From the NCBI GenBank assembly GCA_045535935.1, contig JAZSMO010000022.1, positions 55,553 to 119,552 on the forward strand: a stretch of 64,000 bases of DNA, given 5' to 3'. Source of the stretch: SVFI01 sp045535935 (GTDB lineage Bacteria > Bacillota > Clostridia > Lachnospirales > Lachnospiraceae). The position numbers and the translations under genes were made by a program. Positions 36,635 through 43,224 of this stretch are shown in pieces (the first letter of the stretch is position 1; every line of letters begins with the position of its first letter). The notes below the pieces were generated by a model. That model was given only the letters and a program-made list of their open reading frames with translations, ran no database searches and was not told the DNA's origin.

Positions 36635-38185
36635 TTATCTGCGTATTACCCTTTTTAATGTATCGATAAAGATGGTCTTTTCCTTCCGGTCAAACAGAAG
36701 TAAGAAGTTAATGAGACTGCCCAGAATGCCGCAGATGAAAATGGTGACAAGAATCATTCCCCAGCTTTCCACCGGTATTATCTTTCCGAGAATCAAAAAA
36801 ACAACACTCATCAGAGCGGTTACCCCGAGATAACGCAGAATCGTCGGATAGAAGGTTCTTTTCGGAAGCTTCAGGCAATAGGCCGCATACATCGGGGTGA
36901 ATGTCATATTTTTGATAATGCCCAGCACCGATGATACTCCGGCAATGAAATAAATACCATAAGGCCGAAGCGGCGGAATCGCAAGAAGAAGAAATACGAT
37001 TCCCGCATTCATGACACCCATAATCAGAGTGACAAGAGAATTCCATTTCAGTTTGTTTACGATTGTGTAAACATTAAACAACGGACTGATGGCGCCGCCC
37101 ACCAGCGCCCCGAGCATAATGAGTACCGTCAGATAGTAGTACACATGAATAATGTCACGCTGGCTCGGAAGCCACATGTAGTAGAAAGAAACACCGAAGC
37201 CTAAAATGTAGCACAGCGGAATATTGGCAAAGAAGCCGGTCAGCTTCATGGCAGATTTTAAGCCGCCGATCAATTCCTCGTTGTCTTCCTTGGCAAAACT
37301 GATGGTTAACGAAGGAGTGAACACTGCGGAGATTGTTTCATACAGCATGTTCACCGAAGTGACGATGGTTGTGGCTGTTCCGACATATCCGCTTTCTGCT
37401 TTTCCGACCCACAGATTGGTAATCAAAATATCCAGCTGATTGGTCAATGCCTGTCCGGCGCGCATGATCGTGTTCCACACACCGGCGGACAGAATTTCCA
37501 GCACGGTTTTCAGGCGGAAATGTTTCCGGCTCACTTCAATCTGAGGAAGCAGTTTTTTCGTATAATGTATATATGTGATAAACAAATATATGTTGGCAAG
37601 CAGCGTAGCGATTCCGATATAGCTGACACGGATCGGCAAAAGAGCAAAGGCGGCGACAAGCAGTGCGGCCTTTAAAATCTGCGACTCAATCGTGCGCATC
37701 GCGGAAAGATCAAGACGGTTCGCTGCAAACGTGGCAGTTGAGAAGGTGGTGGAGATAATCGTCACCATAAAGTTGAGAAACATGGCGGCAAACAAAAGTT
37801 TGACATCACCGATCAACTGGGGTGATATGTTTACCAGCTTTTCCAAAAACAGGACAACTGCGGTGCATGGAAGCAGAAGGATTGCAACAATCGCCATATT
37901 GGCGTACATAACGGAGTTGAAATAACGATTGGCTCCGTCTGTGTCATTTTGATGAATCTTCACAGTGATGAATCGTCCGGCCATAGAATTAAGTGCCATT
38001 GCCATGATAGCGGCGTAGTTGACAAAGTTATTGGCCATGGTGATAAATCCCTGGGCTTCTGCTCCGAGTTTATCGATGACGGTCGGAGTGATGAAAAAAC
38101 TGATTCCGAGGCCGACCAGACAGGACAGAAGGCTCGCAGCCATATTAATAATTAATTGTTTGTTTTTACTGACATCATTTTTCAT
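36635..38185 (-). CDS. Wzx-type polysaccharide flippase
   Basis: This is a 516-residue polysaccharide exporter of the MOP/MATE-like superfamily that turns lipid-linked repeat units to the outer face. About fourteen helices are visible. The start NKQLIINMAASLLSCLVG leads into ITPTVIDKLGAEAQGFITMA (about 32-51), the family's first-loop motif. I choose the ATG at 38185 over one at 38236. There is no good ribosome site before it, only AGAAG. It is the first gene of a two-gene minus-strand unit with the GT52-like enzyme. Its presence beside an ABC exporter further on points to two export routes. Confidence 0.83.
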   Translation of the reverse strand: MKNDVSKNKQLIINMAASLLSCLVGLGISFFITPTVIDKLGAEAQGFITMANNFVNYAAIMAMALNSMAGRFITVKIHQNDTDGANRYFNSVMYANMAIVAILLLPCTAVVLFLEKLVNISPQLIGDVKLLFAAMFLNFMVTIISTTFSTATFAANRLDLSAMRTIESQILKAALLVAAFALLPIRVSYIGIATLLANIYLFITYIHYTKKLLPQIEVSRKHFRLKTVLEILSAGVWNTIMRAGQALTNQLDILITNLWVGKAESGYVGTATTIVTSVNMLYETISAVFTPSLTISFAKEDNEELIGGLKSAMKLTGFFANIPLCYILGFGVSFYYMWLPSQRDIIHVYYYLTVLIMLGALVGGAISPLFNVYTIVNKLKWNSLVTLIMGVMNAGIVFLLLAIPPLRPYGIYFIAGVSSVLGIIKNMTFTPMYAAYCLKLPKRTFYPTILRYLGVTALMSVVFLILGKIIPVESWGMILVTIFICGILGSLINFLLLFDRKEKTIFIDTLKRVIRR

Positions 38186-38192
38186 AACTTCT

Positions 38193-38221
38193 AGTATAGC
38201 ATTATACCCATGGAAAGGCAA
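38193..38221 (-). promoter_or_regulatory. Promoter close to the flippase start
   Basis: On the minus strand, TTGCCT (38221-38216) and TATACT (38198-38193) have a 17-base spacer. The -10 ends only 7 bases before the ATG at 38185, so a transcript from it would be nearly leaderless. Confidence 0.5.
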
Positions 38222-38264
38222 AAAGATTATTTTCATTGCAATTAGGTAGTTTGTAGGGTAAAAT

Positions 38265-38293
38265 ATAATAGATTATGTGCAAAATTGATGCAA
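38265..38293 (-). promoter_or_regulatory. Second, upstream promoter for the flippase gene
   Basis: On the minus strand, TTGCAT (38293-38288) and TATTAT (38270-38265) have a 17-base spacer, giving a leader of about 70 bases before 38185. It overlaps a TATAAT (38264-38269) on the plus strand that may serve the divergent aminotransferase gene. Confidence 0.5.
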
Positions 38294-38308
38294 AAAAAGG
38301 TGGGCTTT

Positions 38309-39400
38309 ATGAAAATTATGCCAAACCGGCTTGACCGGGGCTTTTATCAATATCAGGAAGAGTTTGAACAGAAGGCGCTTGAGGTGCTGCGAAGCGGGTG
38401 GTACGTGCTTGGCAATGAAGTAAAGCAGTTTGAAGAAGAATTTGCCGCTTATGTAGGTTCAAAGTACTGCGTGGGTCTTGCCAGCGGTCTGGATGCCCTT
38501 TGGCTTGCATTTCGTATTCTCGGTGTCGGTGAAGGCGACGAGGTGCTTGTCCAGTCCAATACCTACATTGCCAGTGTCATGGGCATCACTATTAACGGTG
38601 CGACGCCGGTATTTGTGGAGCCGGATGCGTTTTACGGAATCGATGCGGATGCGCTGGAAGCTAAGATTACAGATAAGACAAAGGCGATTTTGGCTGTGCA
38701 TCTGTACGGACAGGCTTGTGAGATGGACAAAATTTGCAGCGTGGCAAAGAAACACGGGCTCTACCTTGTGGAGGATTGTGCACAGTCGCACGGTGCCTGC
38801 TTTGGGGATCAGATGACAGGAACCTTCGGAGATATCGGATGCTTTTCGTTCTATCCGTCCAAAAACCTCGGGGCTTTCGGAGACGGCGGAGCCATCACGA
38901 CAAACGATCCTGAAATCGCACAAAAAATGAAAATTTACCGCAATTACGGAAGTGAGAAACGGTATTACAATATGGTAGTCGGAACCAACTCGCGCCTGGA
39001 TGAACTTCAGGCAGGATTACTCCGGGTGCGGCTTTCTCATATGGAGGAACTGACGAAGGAGAGAATCCGTATTGCGCAGCGCTATGATACAGAACTTAAC
39101 AATCCGGCATTTGACCTTCCGAAAAGAAGAGAAAACGCCAATCATGTGTTCCATCAATACGTGATTCGCAGCAGCAGGCGCGATGAGTTGATCCGTTATC
39201 TGGATGAAAAGGGGATTGGGACGATTATTCACTATCCGATTCCGCCGCATCTTGCGCAGGCTTATGAATATTTAGGGTTTGTCAAAGGAGATTTTCCGGT
39301 GGCAGAGCGTTTTGCCGACGAAGTACTTTCGATACCAATGTACAATGGTATGACGGAGGAAGAGCAGACCTATGTCATCGATGCACTGAATGCATTTTAA
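38309..39400 (+). CDS. fdtB: DegT/DnrJ-type sugar aminotransferase (FdtB-like)
   Basis: This is a PLP-dependent aminotransferase that places an amino group on a dTDP-keto sugar. The 363-residue protein has the PLP lysine at about 185 in FYPSKNLGAFGDGGA, the start LDRGFYQYQEEFEQKAL, and GTNSRLDELQAGLLRVRL near 228-245. The next gene, 11 bases on, is an FdtA/QdtA-type ketoisomerase, so the natural product is dTDP-3-amino-3,6-dideoxyhexose (Fuc3N or Qui3N type). The ATG at 38309 has AAGGTGGG just before it; a frame from 38285 does not. The exact epimer is set by the isomerase and cannot be read here. Confidence 0.85.
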   Translation: MKIMPNRLDRGFYQYQEEFEQKALEVLRSGWYVLGNEVKQFEEEFAAYVGSKYCVGLASGLDALWLAFRILGVGEGDEVLVQSNTYIASVMGITINGATPVFVEPDAFYGIDADALEAKITDKTKAILAVHLYGQACEMDKICSVAKKHGLYLVEDCAQSHGACFGDQMTGTFGDIGCFSFYPSKNLGAFGDGGAITTNDPEIAQKMKIYRNYGSEKRYYNMVVGTNSRLDELQAGLLRVRLSHMEELTKERIRIAQRYDTELNNPAFDLPKRRENANHVFHQYVIRSSRRDELIRYLDEKGIGTIIHYPIPPHLAQAYEYLGFVKGDFPVAERFADEVLSIPMYNGMTEEEQTYVIDALNAF

Positions 39401-39411
39401 GGGAGAACAAG

Positions 39412-39834
39412 ATGAGCATAAAAGAGCAGTATAAAATTTTTAATTTTGGTGAATATGGAGATGAGAGAGGAAATCTCGTTGTGATAGAAGGTTGCGGTGA
39501 GGATATTCCTTTTGATGTCAAACGTGTTTTCTATATGTATGGTTCGGACGCAACGGTTGTCCGCGGACAACATGCAAATCGGAAGACTGAGTTTGTTCTT
39601 ATCAATGTCAGCGGTACCAGCAAGGTAAAGGTGGACAACGGATTTGAGACGGACATCATCGAACTCAACAAGCCGAGGATGGGGCTTTATATTCCGACTA
39701 TGATGTGGAAAGATATGTATGAGTTTTCGGAGGACAGCGTGCTTTTGTGTCTTGCCAGTGAGCATTATGACGGAGAGGAATATATCCGTAATTATGACGA
39801 TTTTTTGAAAGAGGTCAGAGGAGCGCAGAAATAA
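39412..39834 (+). CDS. fdtA: dTDP-4-keto-6-deoxyglucose 3,4-ketoisomerase (FdtA/QdtA)
   Basis: This is a small cupin of 140 residues that moves the keto group of dTDP-4-keto-6-deoxyglucose from C4 to C3. The family landmarks are GDERGNLVVIEG, VRGQHANRKTEFVLINVSG (about 47-65, with the active histidine in RGQHA) and the C-terminal LASEHYDGEEYIRNYDDF. FdtA makes the galacto product and QdtA the gluco product; sequence by eye does not decide. It feeds the aminotransferase just upstream. The third gene of such pathways, an N-acetyltransferase, does not follow. Confidence 0.87.
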   Translation: MSIKEQYKIFNFGEYGDERGNLVVIEGCGEDIPFDVKRVFYMYGSDATVVRGQHANRKTEFVLINVSGTSKVKVDNGFETDIIELNKPRMGLYIPTMMWKDMYEFSEDSVLLCLASEHYDGEEYIRNYDDFLKEVRGAQK

Positions 39835-39855
39835 AGAGAAAAGTAGGATTCACAG

Positions 39856-40788
39856 ATGAGTAAAATTTCAATTGTTGTACCGGTATACTATAATTCCGAT
39901 ACGCTGATGCTTTTATATGAAGATATGAAGGAAAAGATTCTGGGAAAACTGGGCGATTATGAACTGGTTTTCGTGGATGACGGTTCCGGAGACAATTCAT
40001 GGGAGATCATGAATCAGATCAAGGACATGGATTCCAATGTGCAGTGCGTAAAGCTCTCCCGCAATTTCGGCGAGCACGCAGCGCTTCTGGCAGGCCTTTC
40101 TGTCTGCACCGGAGACTGCGCCGTGACCAAGCAGGCGGATCTTCAGGAAGATTCCGAGATTATCCTTGAAATGTATGAAAGCTGGAAAAAAGGCAATAAA
40201 GTCGTGCTTGCGGTACGTAAGGAACGCGATGAGAATATTATCAAGAAGATGTTTGCGCATTTATACTATGTGCTGATTCATAAATTTGTGGAAAAGAGAA
40301 TGCCGGTCGGCGGATGTGACTGCTATCTTGTCGATCGCCAGGTGATCGAGGTGCTGGAGCGCCTGGATGAAAAGAACTCTTCCCTGACCCTTCAGGTTCT
40401 TTGGGCAGGTTTTAAAACGGATGAGATTTATTTCCACCGGCGTGACCGCGAAATCGGCAAATCCCGATGGACCCTTGCGAAGAAAATCAAGCTTGTTTTA
40501 GATTCTATGATGAGCTTTTCCTACTTCCCGATCCGGTTTATGTCCGGCGTGGGAGTAGCATTTTTCATCGGCGCCGTGCTTATGATGATTTACGTTCTTG
40601 TGGAGAAGTTCACGGTCGGAACCCCGATTCTCGGTTGGGCGTCCTTGATGTGCGTCGTTCTCTTCTCCTTCGGGCTGATGATGCTCATGCTGGGGATTCT
40701 CGGCGAGTATGTGTGGAGAGCCCTCGATGCTTCCCGCAACCGCCCGCCGTATTTGATTGATGAGATTCAGAAGTCAGAGAAAGAATAG
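39856..40788 (+). CDS. GtrB/DPM1-like polyprenyl-phosphate glycosyltransferase
   Basis: This is a 310-residue GT2 enzyme with an N-terminal catalytic domain and two C-terminal membrane helices (about 228-252 and 262-285). Such enzymes charge undecaprenyl phosphate with a single sugar for use by GT-C enzymes outside the membrane. Motifs are SIVVPVYYNSDTLMLLYEDM, VDDGSGDNSWEIM, LSRNFGEHAALLAG and KQADLQED, where the usual DADLQ has become QADLQ. The residue change at the first metal position is worth noting, but the second Asp is kept. It closes the FdtB-FdtA cassette before a strong terminator. Confidence 0.86.
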   Translation: MSKISIVVPVYYNSDTLMLLYEDMKEKILGKLGDYELVFVDDGSGDNSWEIMNQIKDMDSNVQCVKLSRNFGEHAALLAGLSVCTGDCAVTKQADLQEDSEIILEMYESWKKGNKVVLAVRKERDENIIKKMFAHLYYVLIHKFVEKRMPVGGCDCYLVDRQVIEVLERLDEKNSSLTLQVLWAGFKTDEIYFHRRDREIGKSRWTLAKKIKLVLDSMMSFSYFPIRFMSGVGVAFFIGAVLMMIYVLVEKFTVGTPILGWASLMCVVLFSFGLMMLMLGILGEYVWRALDASRNRPPYLIDEIQKSEKE

Positions 40789-40801
40789 AATTTGAGTATA
40801 G

Positions 40802-40830
40802 AAAAACGCCACTTTGGAAGTGGCGTTTTT
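40802..40830. terminator. Bidirectional terminator
   Basis: The perfect 13-pair inverted repeat AAAAACGCCACTT / AAGTGGCGTTTTT with a TGG loop lies between the convergent GtrB-like and Rpn-like genes and has T-runs on both strands. Confidence 0.95.
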
Positions 40831-40837
40831 TGTAAAA

Positions 40838-41686
40838 CTATTGTTTTTCGGCTAATTGCTTTTGTAACTGCTCGATGATGGCATTTTGTCTGGAGATTTC
40901 AGCGTTTTGTTTGGCAATTGTAGCAGCCTGTTCAGTGATTAGTTTATTGTATGCATTTTCTCTTCGAATACTGTCTTCTCGTGCACGGCACATGTCGCGA
41001 ATGGTTTGTTCGCAATGCATGTTGTATAAGGTTTCTGACGCAGCTTGCATTGCTTCGTTTTTCTCTGCAATCATCTTAAGTTCCTCCCATGTGGTTGCTT
41101 TGAAGAGGCGGGCCCAATGGTCAATTTGCCATTCCTGGTCTTCGCCGGTTGCTAAATCTATTTTAGTTAAGTCTACCACAGCGAGTGAAAATTTACTACT
41201 GTACAAGCGATGATTTTTGATATTTAAAAGCTTATAGGTAGCATAAAATTCGGGAGCATCCGGAAAGGGGGTAAAATCGAGAAAACCGATATGAATGGCA
41301 GGGCCTATATGCGAATAATCATCGCCCTGATAAAGTTGGTCGAAACTTCTGCAGAGGTAAGAGAGGGAGCGTTCCTCCCAGTTGAATTGATTTTTGACCT
41401 GCATTTCCAGGTTGATAGTGTTGTAATTATTTAGTGAGACATTTATGTCGAGGATGAATTCTTTGGCATCAATTTTTTCGCCAAGCACAATTGGATTTGT
41501 GATCTCAACTGCATTGACTTCTTCCGGTTTCAGGTGGAGAAGGGAACAAATTAGAGCCTTTAAAACCTTCTTGTTTTTTTGCAGAATAACGCGGAACATG
41601 TAGTCGTTGGTAAACCCGTACTCGATGGCTCCGGTAGCGGACGCAAAATTGCCGCTGAGCCTAGTGGTAACTTTGTTTTGTTTCAT
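40838..41686 (-). CDS. Rpn-type PD-(D/E)XK nuclease
   Basis: This 282-residue protein belongs to the Rpn/PD-(D/E)XK nuclease 'transposase' family, known in E. coli (RpnA) as DNA endonucleases that raise recombination. The N-terminal part has YGFTNDYMFRVILQ, and the active-site strands have ILDINVSL and INLEMQVKNQ (about 102-111, the E-x-Q form of the motif). The C-terminal 35 residues are a coiled coil made of repeated Q-N-A/E steps (AKQNAEISRQNAIIEQ). No inverted repeats or target duplications flank it, so it is not a clear insertion sequence. The start at 41686 has an AAAGGAG site. The promoter and structured leader are listed separately. Confidence 0.83.
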   Translation of the reverse strand: MKQNKVTTRLSGNFASATGAIEYGFTNDYMFRVILQKNKKVLKALICSLLHLKPEEVNAVEITNPIVLGEKIDAKEFILDINVSLNNYNTINLEMQVKNQFNWEERSLSYLCRSFDQLYQGDDYSHIGPAIHIGFLDFTPFPDAPEFYATYKLLNIKNHRLYSSKFSLAVVDLTKIDLATGEDQEWQIDHWARLFKATTWEELKMIAEKNEAMQAASETLYNMHCEQTIRDMCRAREDSIRRENAYNKLITEQAATIAKQNAEISRQNAIIEQLQKQLAEKQ

Positions 41687-41720
41687 AGACAAAACTCCTT
41701 TCGTATGAAATTAAAATAAC

Positions 41721-41792
41721 TGTGAAAATGCGGCGAACTGCCAAGAACTTAATGCGCGGTGTACAGAAGACACCGCGGAATGAATTTTCACA
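41721..41792. promoter_or_regulatory. Nested inverted repeats in the leader of the Rpn-type gene
   Basis: An outer pair TGTGAAAAT (41721-41729) / ATTTTCACA (41784-41792) encloses an inner 8-pair stem CGCGGTGT / ACACCGCG (41755-41777) with a 7-base loop. All of it lies in the transcribed leader of the Rpn-type gene on the minus strand. There is no T-run, so it is not a terminator. It could be an RNA control element or a protein-binding site. Confidence 0.55.
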
Positions 41793-41805
41793 AATATGTA
41801 GGGTG

Positions 41806-41834
41806 ATTGTATTAAAGTATGATGAGGATGTCAA
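41806..41834 (-). promoter_or_regulatory. Promoter of the Rpn-type gene
   Basis: On the minus strand, a perfect TTGACA (41834-41829) and a TACAAT (41811-41806) are 17 bases apart. The predicted start near 41799 gives a leader of about 110 bases. Confidence 0.75.
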
Positions 41835-41925
41835 GGGGGCGAGGAAATTTTGGAGACCGATGGGCATTTTTTGATGATTTTTCCATATATACCCACGGAC
41901 CCCGTCAAGTGAAATCACAAACAAC

Positions 41926-42378
41926 CTACCCAATCAGCACCGCCACGACAACACCGAGCAGAGCCCCCATGGCCACCTGCAATTTGGTGTGGCCGACGAA
42001 GGTTTTGAGCTTGTCCTCGGCAGAGAGGGAAGTGTTGCTCATGTTTTCGATGATTTCCATCATTTCTTTTATAATCAGAGCCTGCTTGCCTGTCTCAAGG
42101 CGGACACCGCACGCGTCGTGCATGACAATAATCGCAAGAATTAAGGCAATCGCAAACTCCGGACTGGATGGACCGATGTTGATAAAGGTGGTCGTGGCAA
42201 GTGCGCATACAGTTGCTGAGTGAGCACTCGGCATTCCGCCGTCACCGATCAAACGCTCCCAAACCAGTTTTTTATAGACAATCAAATGTGTAATGGTTTT
42301 TAATACCTGTGCACAGAACCAACCGATAATAGCATTTATCAGGGTGTGATTCTGCAAAAGCTGTTCCAAATAATTCAT
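41926..42378 (-). CDS. DUF212 (divergent PAP2) membrane protein
   Basis: This is a 150-residue membrane protein of the DUF212 group, a divergent relative of PAP2 phosphatases. The signature GDGGMPSAHSATVCALAT (about 46-63) resembles the PAP2 SGH motif, and HDACGVRLETGKQA (about 87-100) is the second conserved element. Four or so helices are visible. PAP2 enzymes dephosphorylate lipid pyrophosphates such as undecaprenyl pyrophosphate, which would suit a glycan region, but DUF212 activity has not been shown to my knowledge. It has its own promoter. Confidence 0.82.
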   Translation of the reverse strand: MNYLEQLLQNHTLINAIIGWFCAQVLKTITHLIVYKKLVWERLIGDGGMPSAHSATVCALATTTFINIGPSSPEFAIALILAIIVMHDACGVRLETGKQALIIKEMMEIIENMSNTSLSAEDKLKTFVGHTKLQVAMGALLGVVVAVLIG

Positions 42379-42417
42379 GTGTAACCCTCTTTAGTTTGTT
42401 TTGCTTCAACCATACAC

Positions 42418-42446
42418 AGTATACCCTATTTTGAAGAAAACTACAA
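42418..42446 (-). promoter_or_regulatory. Promoter of the DUF212 gene
   Basis: On the minus strand, TTGTAG (42446-42441) and TATACT (42423-42418) have a 17-base spacer, about 40 bases before the start codon. Confidence 0.68.
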
Positions 42447-42506
42447 TGATGGGTTAATTATTTTTCGAATCTGTACTATGGTAGAAAAACAAAAAGAGCG
42501 TAGGAT

Positions 42507-42560
42507 ATGAAAAACATCGTCGGTATTCTCGAAACAGAAGGAAAAGACAATTATTTATAA
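42507..42560 (+). CDS. Possible 17-residue micro-ORF
   Basis: A tiny frame with product MKNIVGILETEGKDNYL begins at an ATG after GTAGGAT and ends with TAA, in the 311-base gap before the Spo0A-like gene. It could be a leader peptide, the remnant of a longer lost gene, or chance. I see no further in-frame homology after its stop. Confidence 0.2.
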   Translation: MKNIVGILETEGKDNYL

Positions 42561-42586
42561 GATTCGTTTTTTGTAAAAACTCGAAA

Positions 42587-42674
42587 TGTCAAAAAATGTC
42601 GACAAAAAATATTAGACATAGTCGAAAAAAGGGTATATTGTGTTTCTAGTCGTGTAAAAATCCAACTTTTGACA
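42587..42674 (+). promoter_or_regulatory. Promoter and repeated 0A-box-like sites before the Spo0A-like gene
   Basis: The gap from 42379 to 42689 holds the DUF212 promoter, a micro-ORF, and this cluster. Sites close to the Spo0A box TGTCGAA are TGTCAAA (42587), TGTCGAC (42597), AGTCGAA (42620) and, reversed, TTTGACA (42668). The first three start 10 and then 23 bases apart, close to whole helical turns. A possible -35 TTAGAC (42612-42617) and -10 TATATT (42634-42639) flank the third site. Direct binding by the gene's own product or by full Spo0A is likely but unproven. Confidence 0.55.
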
Positions 42675-42689
42675 AGAAGAGGTAAAAAA

Positions 42690-43076
42690 ATGAACAGAGA
42701 TTTGATTAGGAAAAGGAATTACGTAACAAAATTAATGCTGGAATTAGGGGTTCCGGCGCACCTGAAAGGCTATCATTACATAAGGACTGCAGTGCTTATG
42801 ACTGCAGAGGATATGGAACTGGTAACCAGCATCACAAAGCTGTTATATCCGGACGTTGCCCGCGAGTATCAGACCTCCGCCCAAAAGGTGGAACGGGCCA
42901 TCCGAAACGCCATCGAAGTATCATGGCTTCGCGGAAGCGTGGATGCCATTGAAAGAATATTTGTATTTTCTGCGGATCAGGGGAAGGGACGCCCGACCAA
43001 CAGTGAATACATTGCAAGACTTGCAGATGAAGTTCAGCTTCATTTCATGGATGATCCTGATAAAAATGACGATTAA
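42690..43076 (+). CDS. Stand-alone Spo0A effector-domain protein
   Basis: This 128-residue protein is the DNA-binding domain of the sporulation regulator Spo0A without its receiver. LGVPAHLKGYHYIRTAV, ITKLLYPDVAREYQTSAQK, VERAIRNAIEVSWLRG and GRPTNSEYIARLADEVQL all match the Spo0A C-terminal fold, including the recognition helix SAQKVERAIRNAIE. No phospho-acceptor domain is present, so control must come from its level or from partners. The ATG at 42690 has an AAGAGG site; a frame from 42669 does not. It may compete with full Spo0A at 0A boxes. Neighbours are a DUF212 gene and the polysaccharide operon. Confidence 0.88.
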   Translation: MNRDLIRKRNYVTKLMLELGVPAHLKGYHYIRTAVLMTAEDMELVTSITKLLYPDVAREYQTSAQKVERAIRNAIEVSWLRGSVDAIERIFVFSADQGKGRPTNSEYIARLADEVQLHFMDDPDKNDD

Positions 43077-43082
43077 AGAGAG

Positions 43083-43098
43083 ATAAAATCGATTTTAT
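43083..43098. repeat. Perfect 16-base palindrome
   Basis: ATAAAATCGATTTTAT is fully self-complementary and lies 6 bases after the Spo0A-like stop codon, just before its terminator hairpin. It may be a binding site or part of the terminator's A-tract. Confidence 0.5.
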
Positions 43099-43142
43099 GC
43101 ACCGGACTGTGGGACGACTACGCAGCCCGGTGCTTTTGTTTT
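43099..43142 (+). terminator. Terminator of the Spo0A-like gene
   Basis: The stem GCACCGG / CCGGTGC, extended by CTG/CAG across one mismatch, has a loop of about 13 bases and is followed by TTTTGTTTT. Confidence 0.82.
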
Positions 43143-43151
43143 GCGGATTAC

Positions 43152-43181
43152 TTTACAAATATGATAATTTTGGTGTAAAAT
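43152..43181 (+). promoter_or_regulatory. Probable promoter of the manC operon
   Basis: TTTACA (43152-43157) and TAAAAT (43176-43181) are 18 bases apart, 43 bases before the manC start. This is the only visible start for the long plus-strand operon. Confidence 0.55.
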
Positions 43182-43224
43182 AAAACGAATATGGCTTTGT
43201 TTTAGTTGTAAAGGAGAAAAGAAA

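Noticed and set aside
38309..39400. Aminotransferase as an RfbH/E1-type dehydrase
   Set aside because: The PLP lysine is present (SKN) and the iron-sulfur cysteines are absent, unlike the true RfbH at 62427.
40838..41834. Rpn-type gene as a complete insertion sequence
   Set aside because: The only inverted repeats are a terminator on one side and leader hairpins on the other; no matching ends or target duplication were seen.
42380..42689. Riboswitch in the 311-base gap
   Set aside because: I could not find a known aptamer pattern; the structure seen is explained by promoters and 0A-box-like sites.
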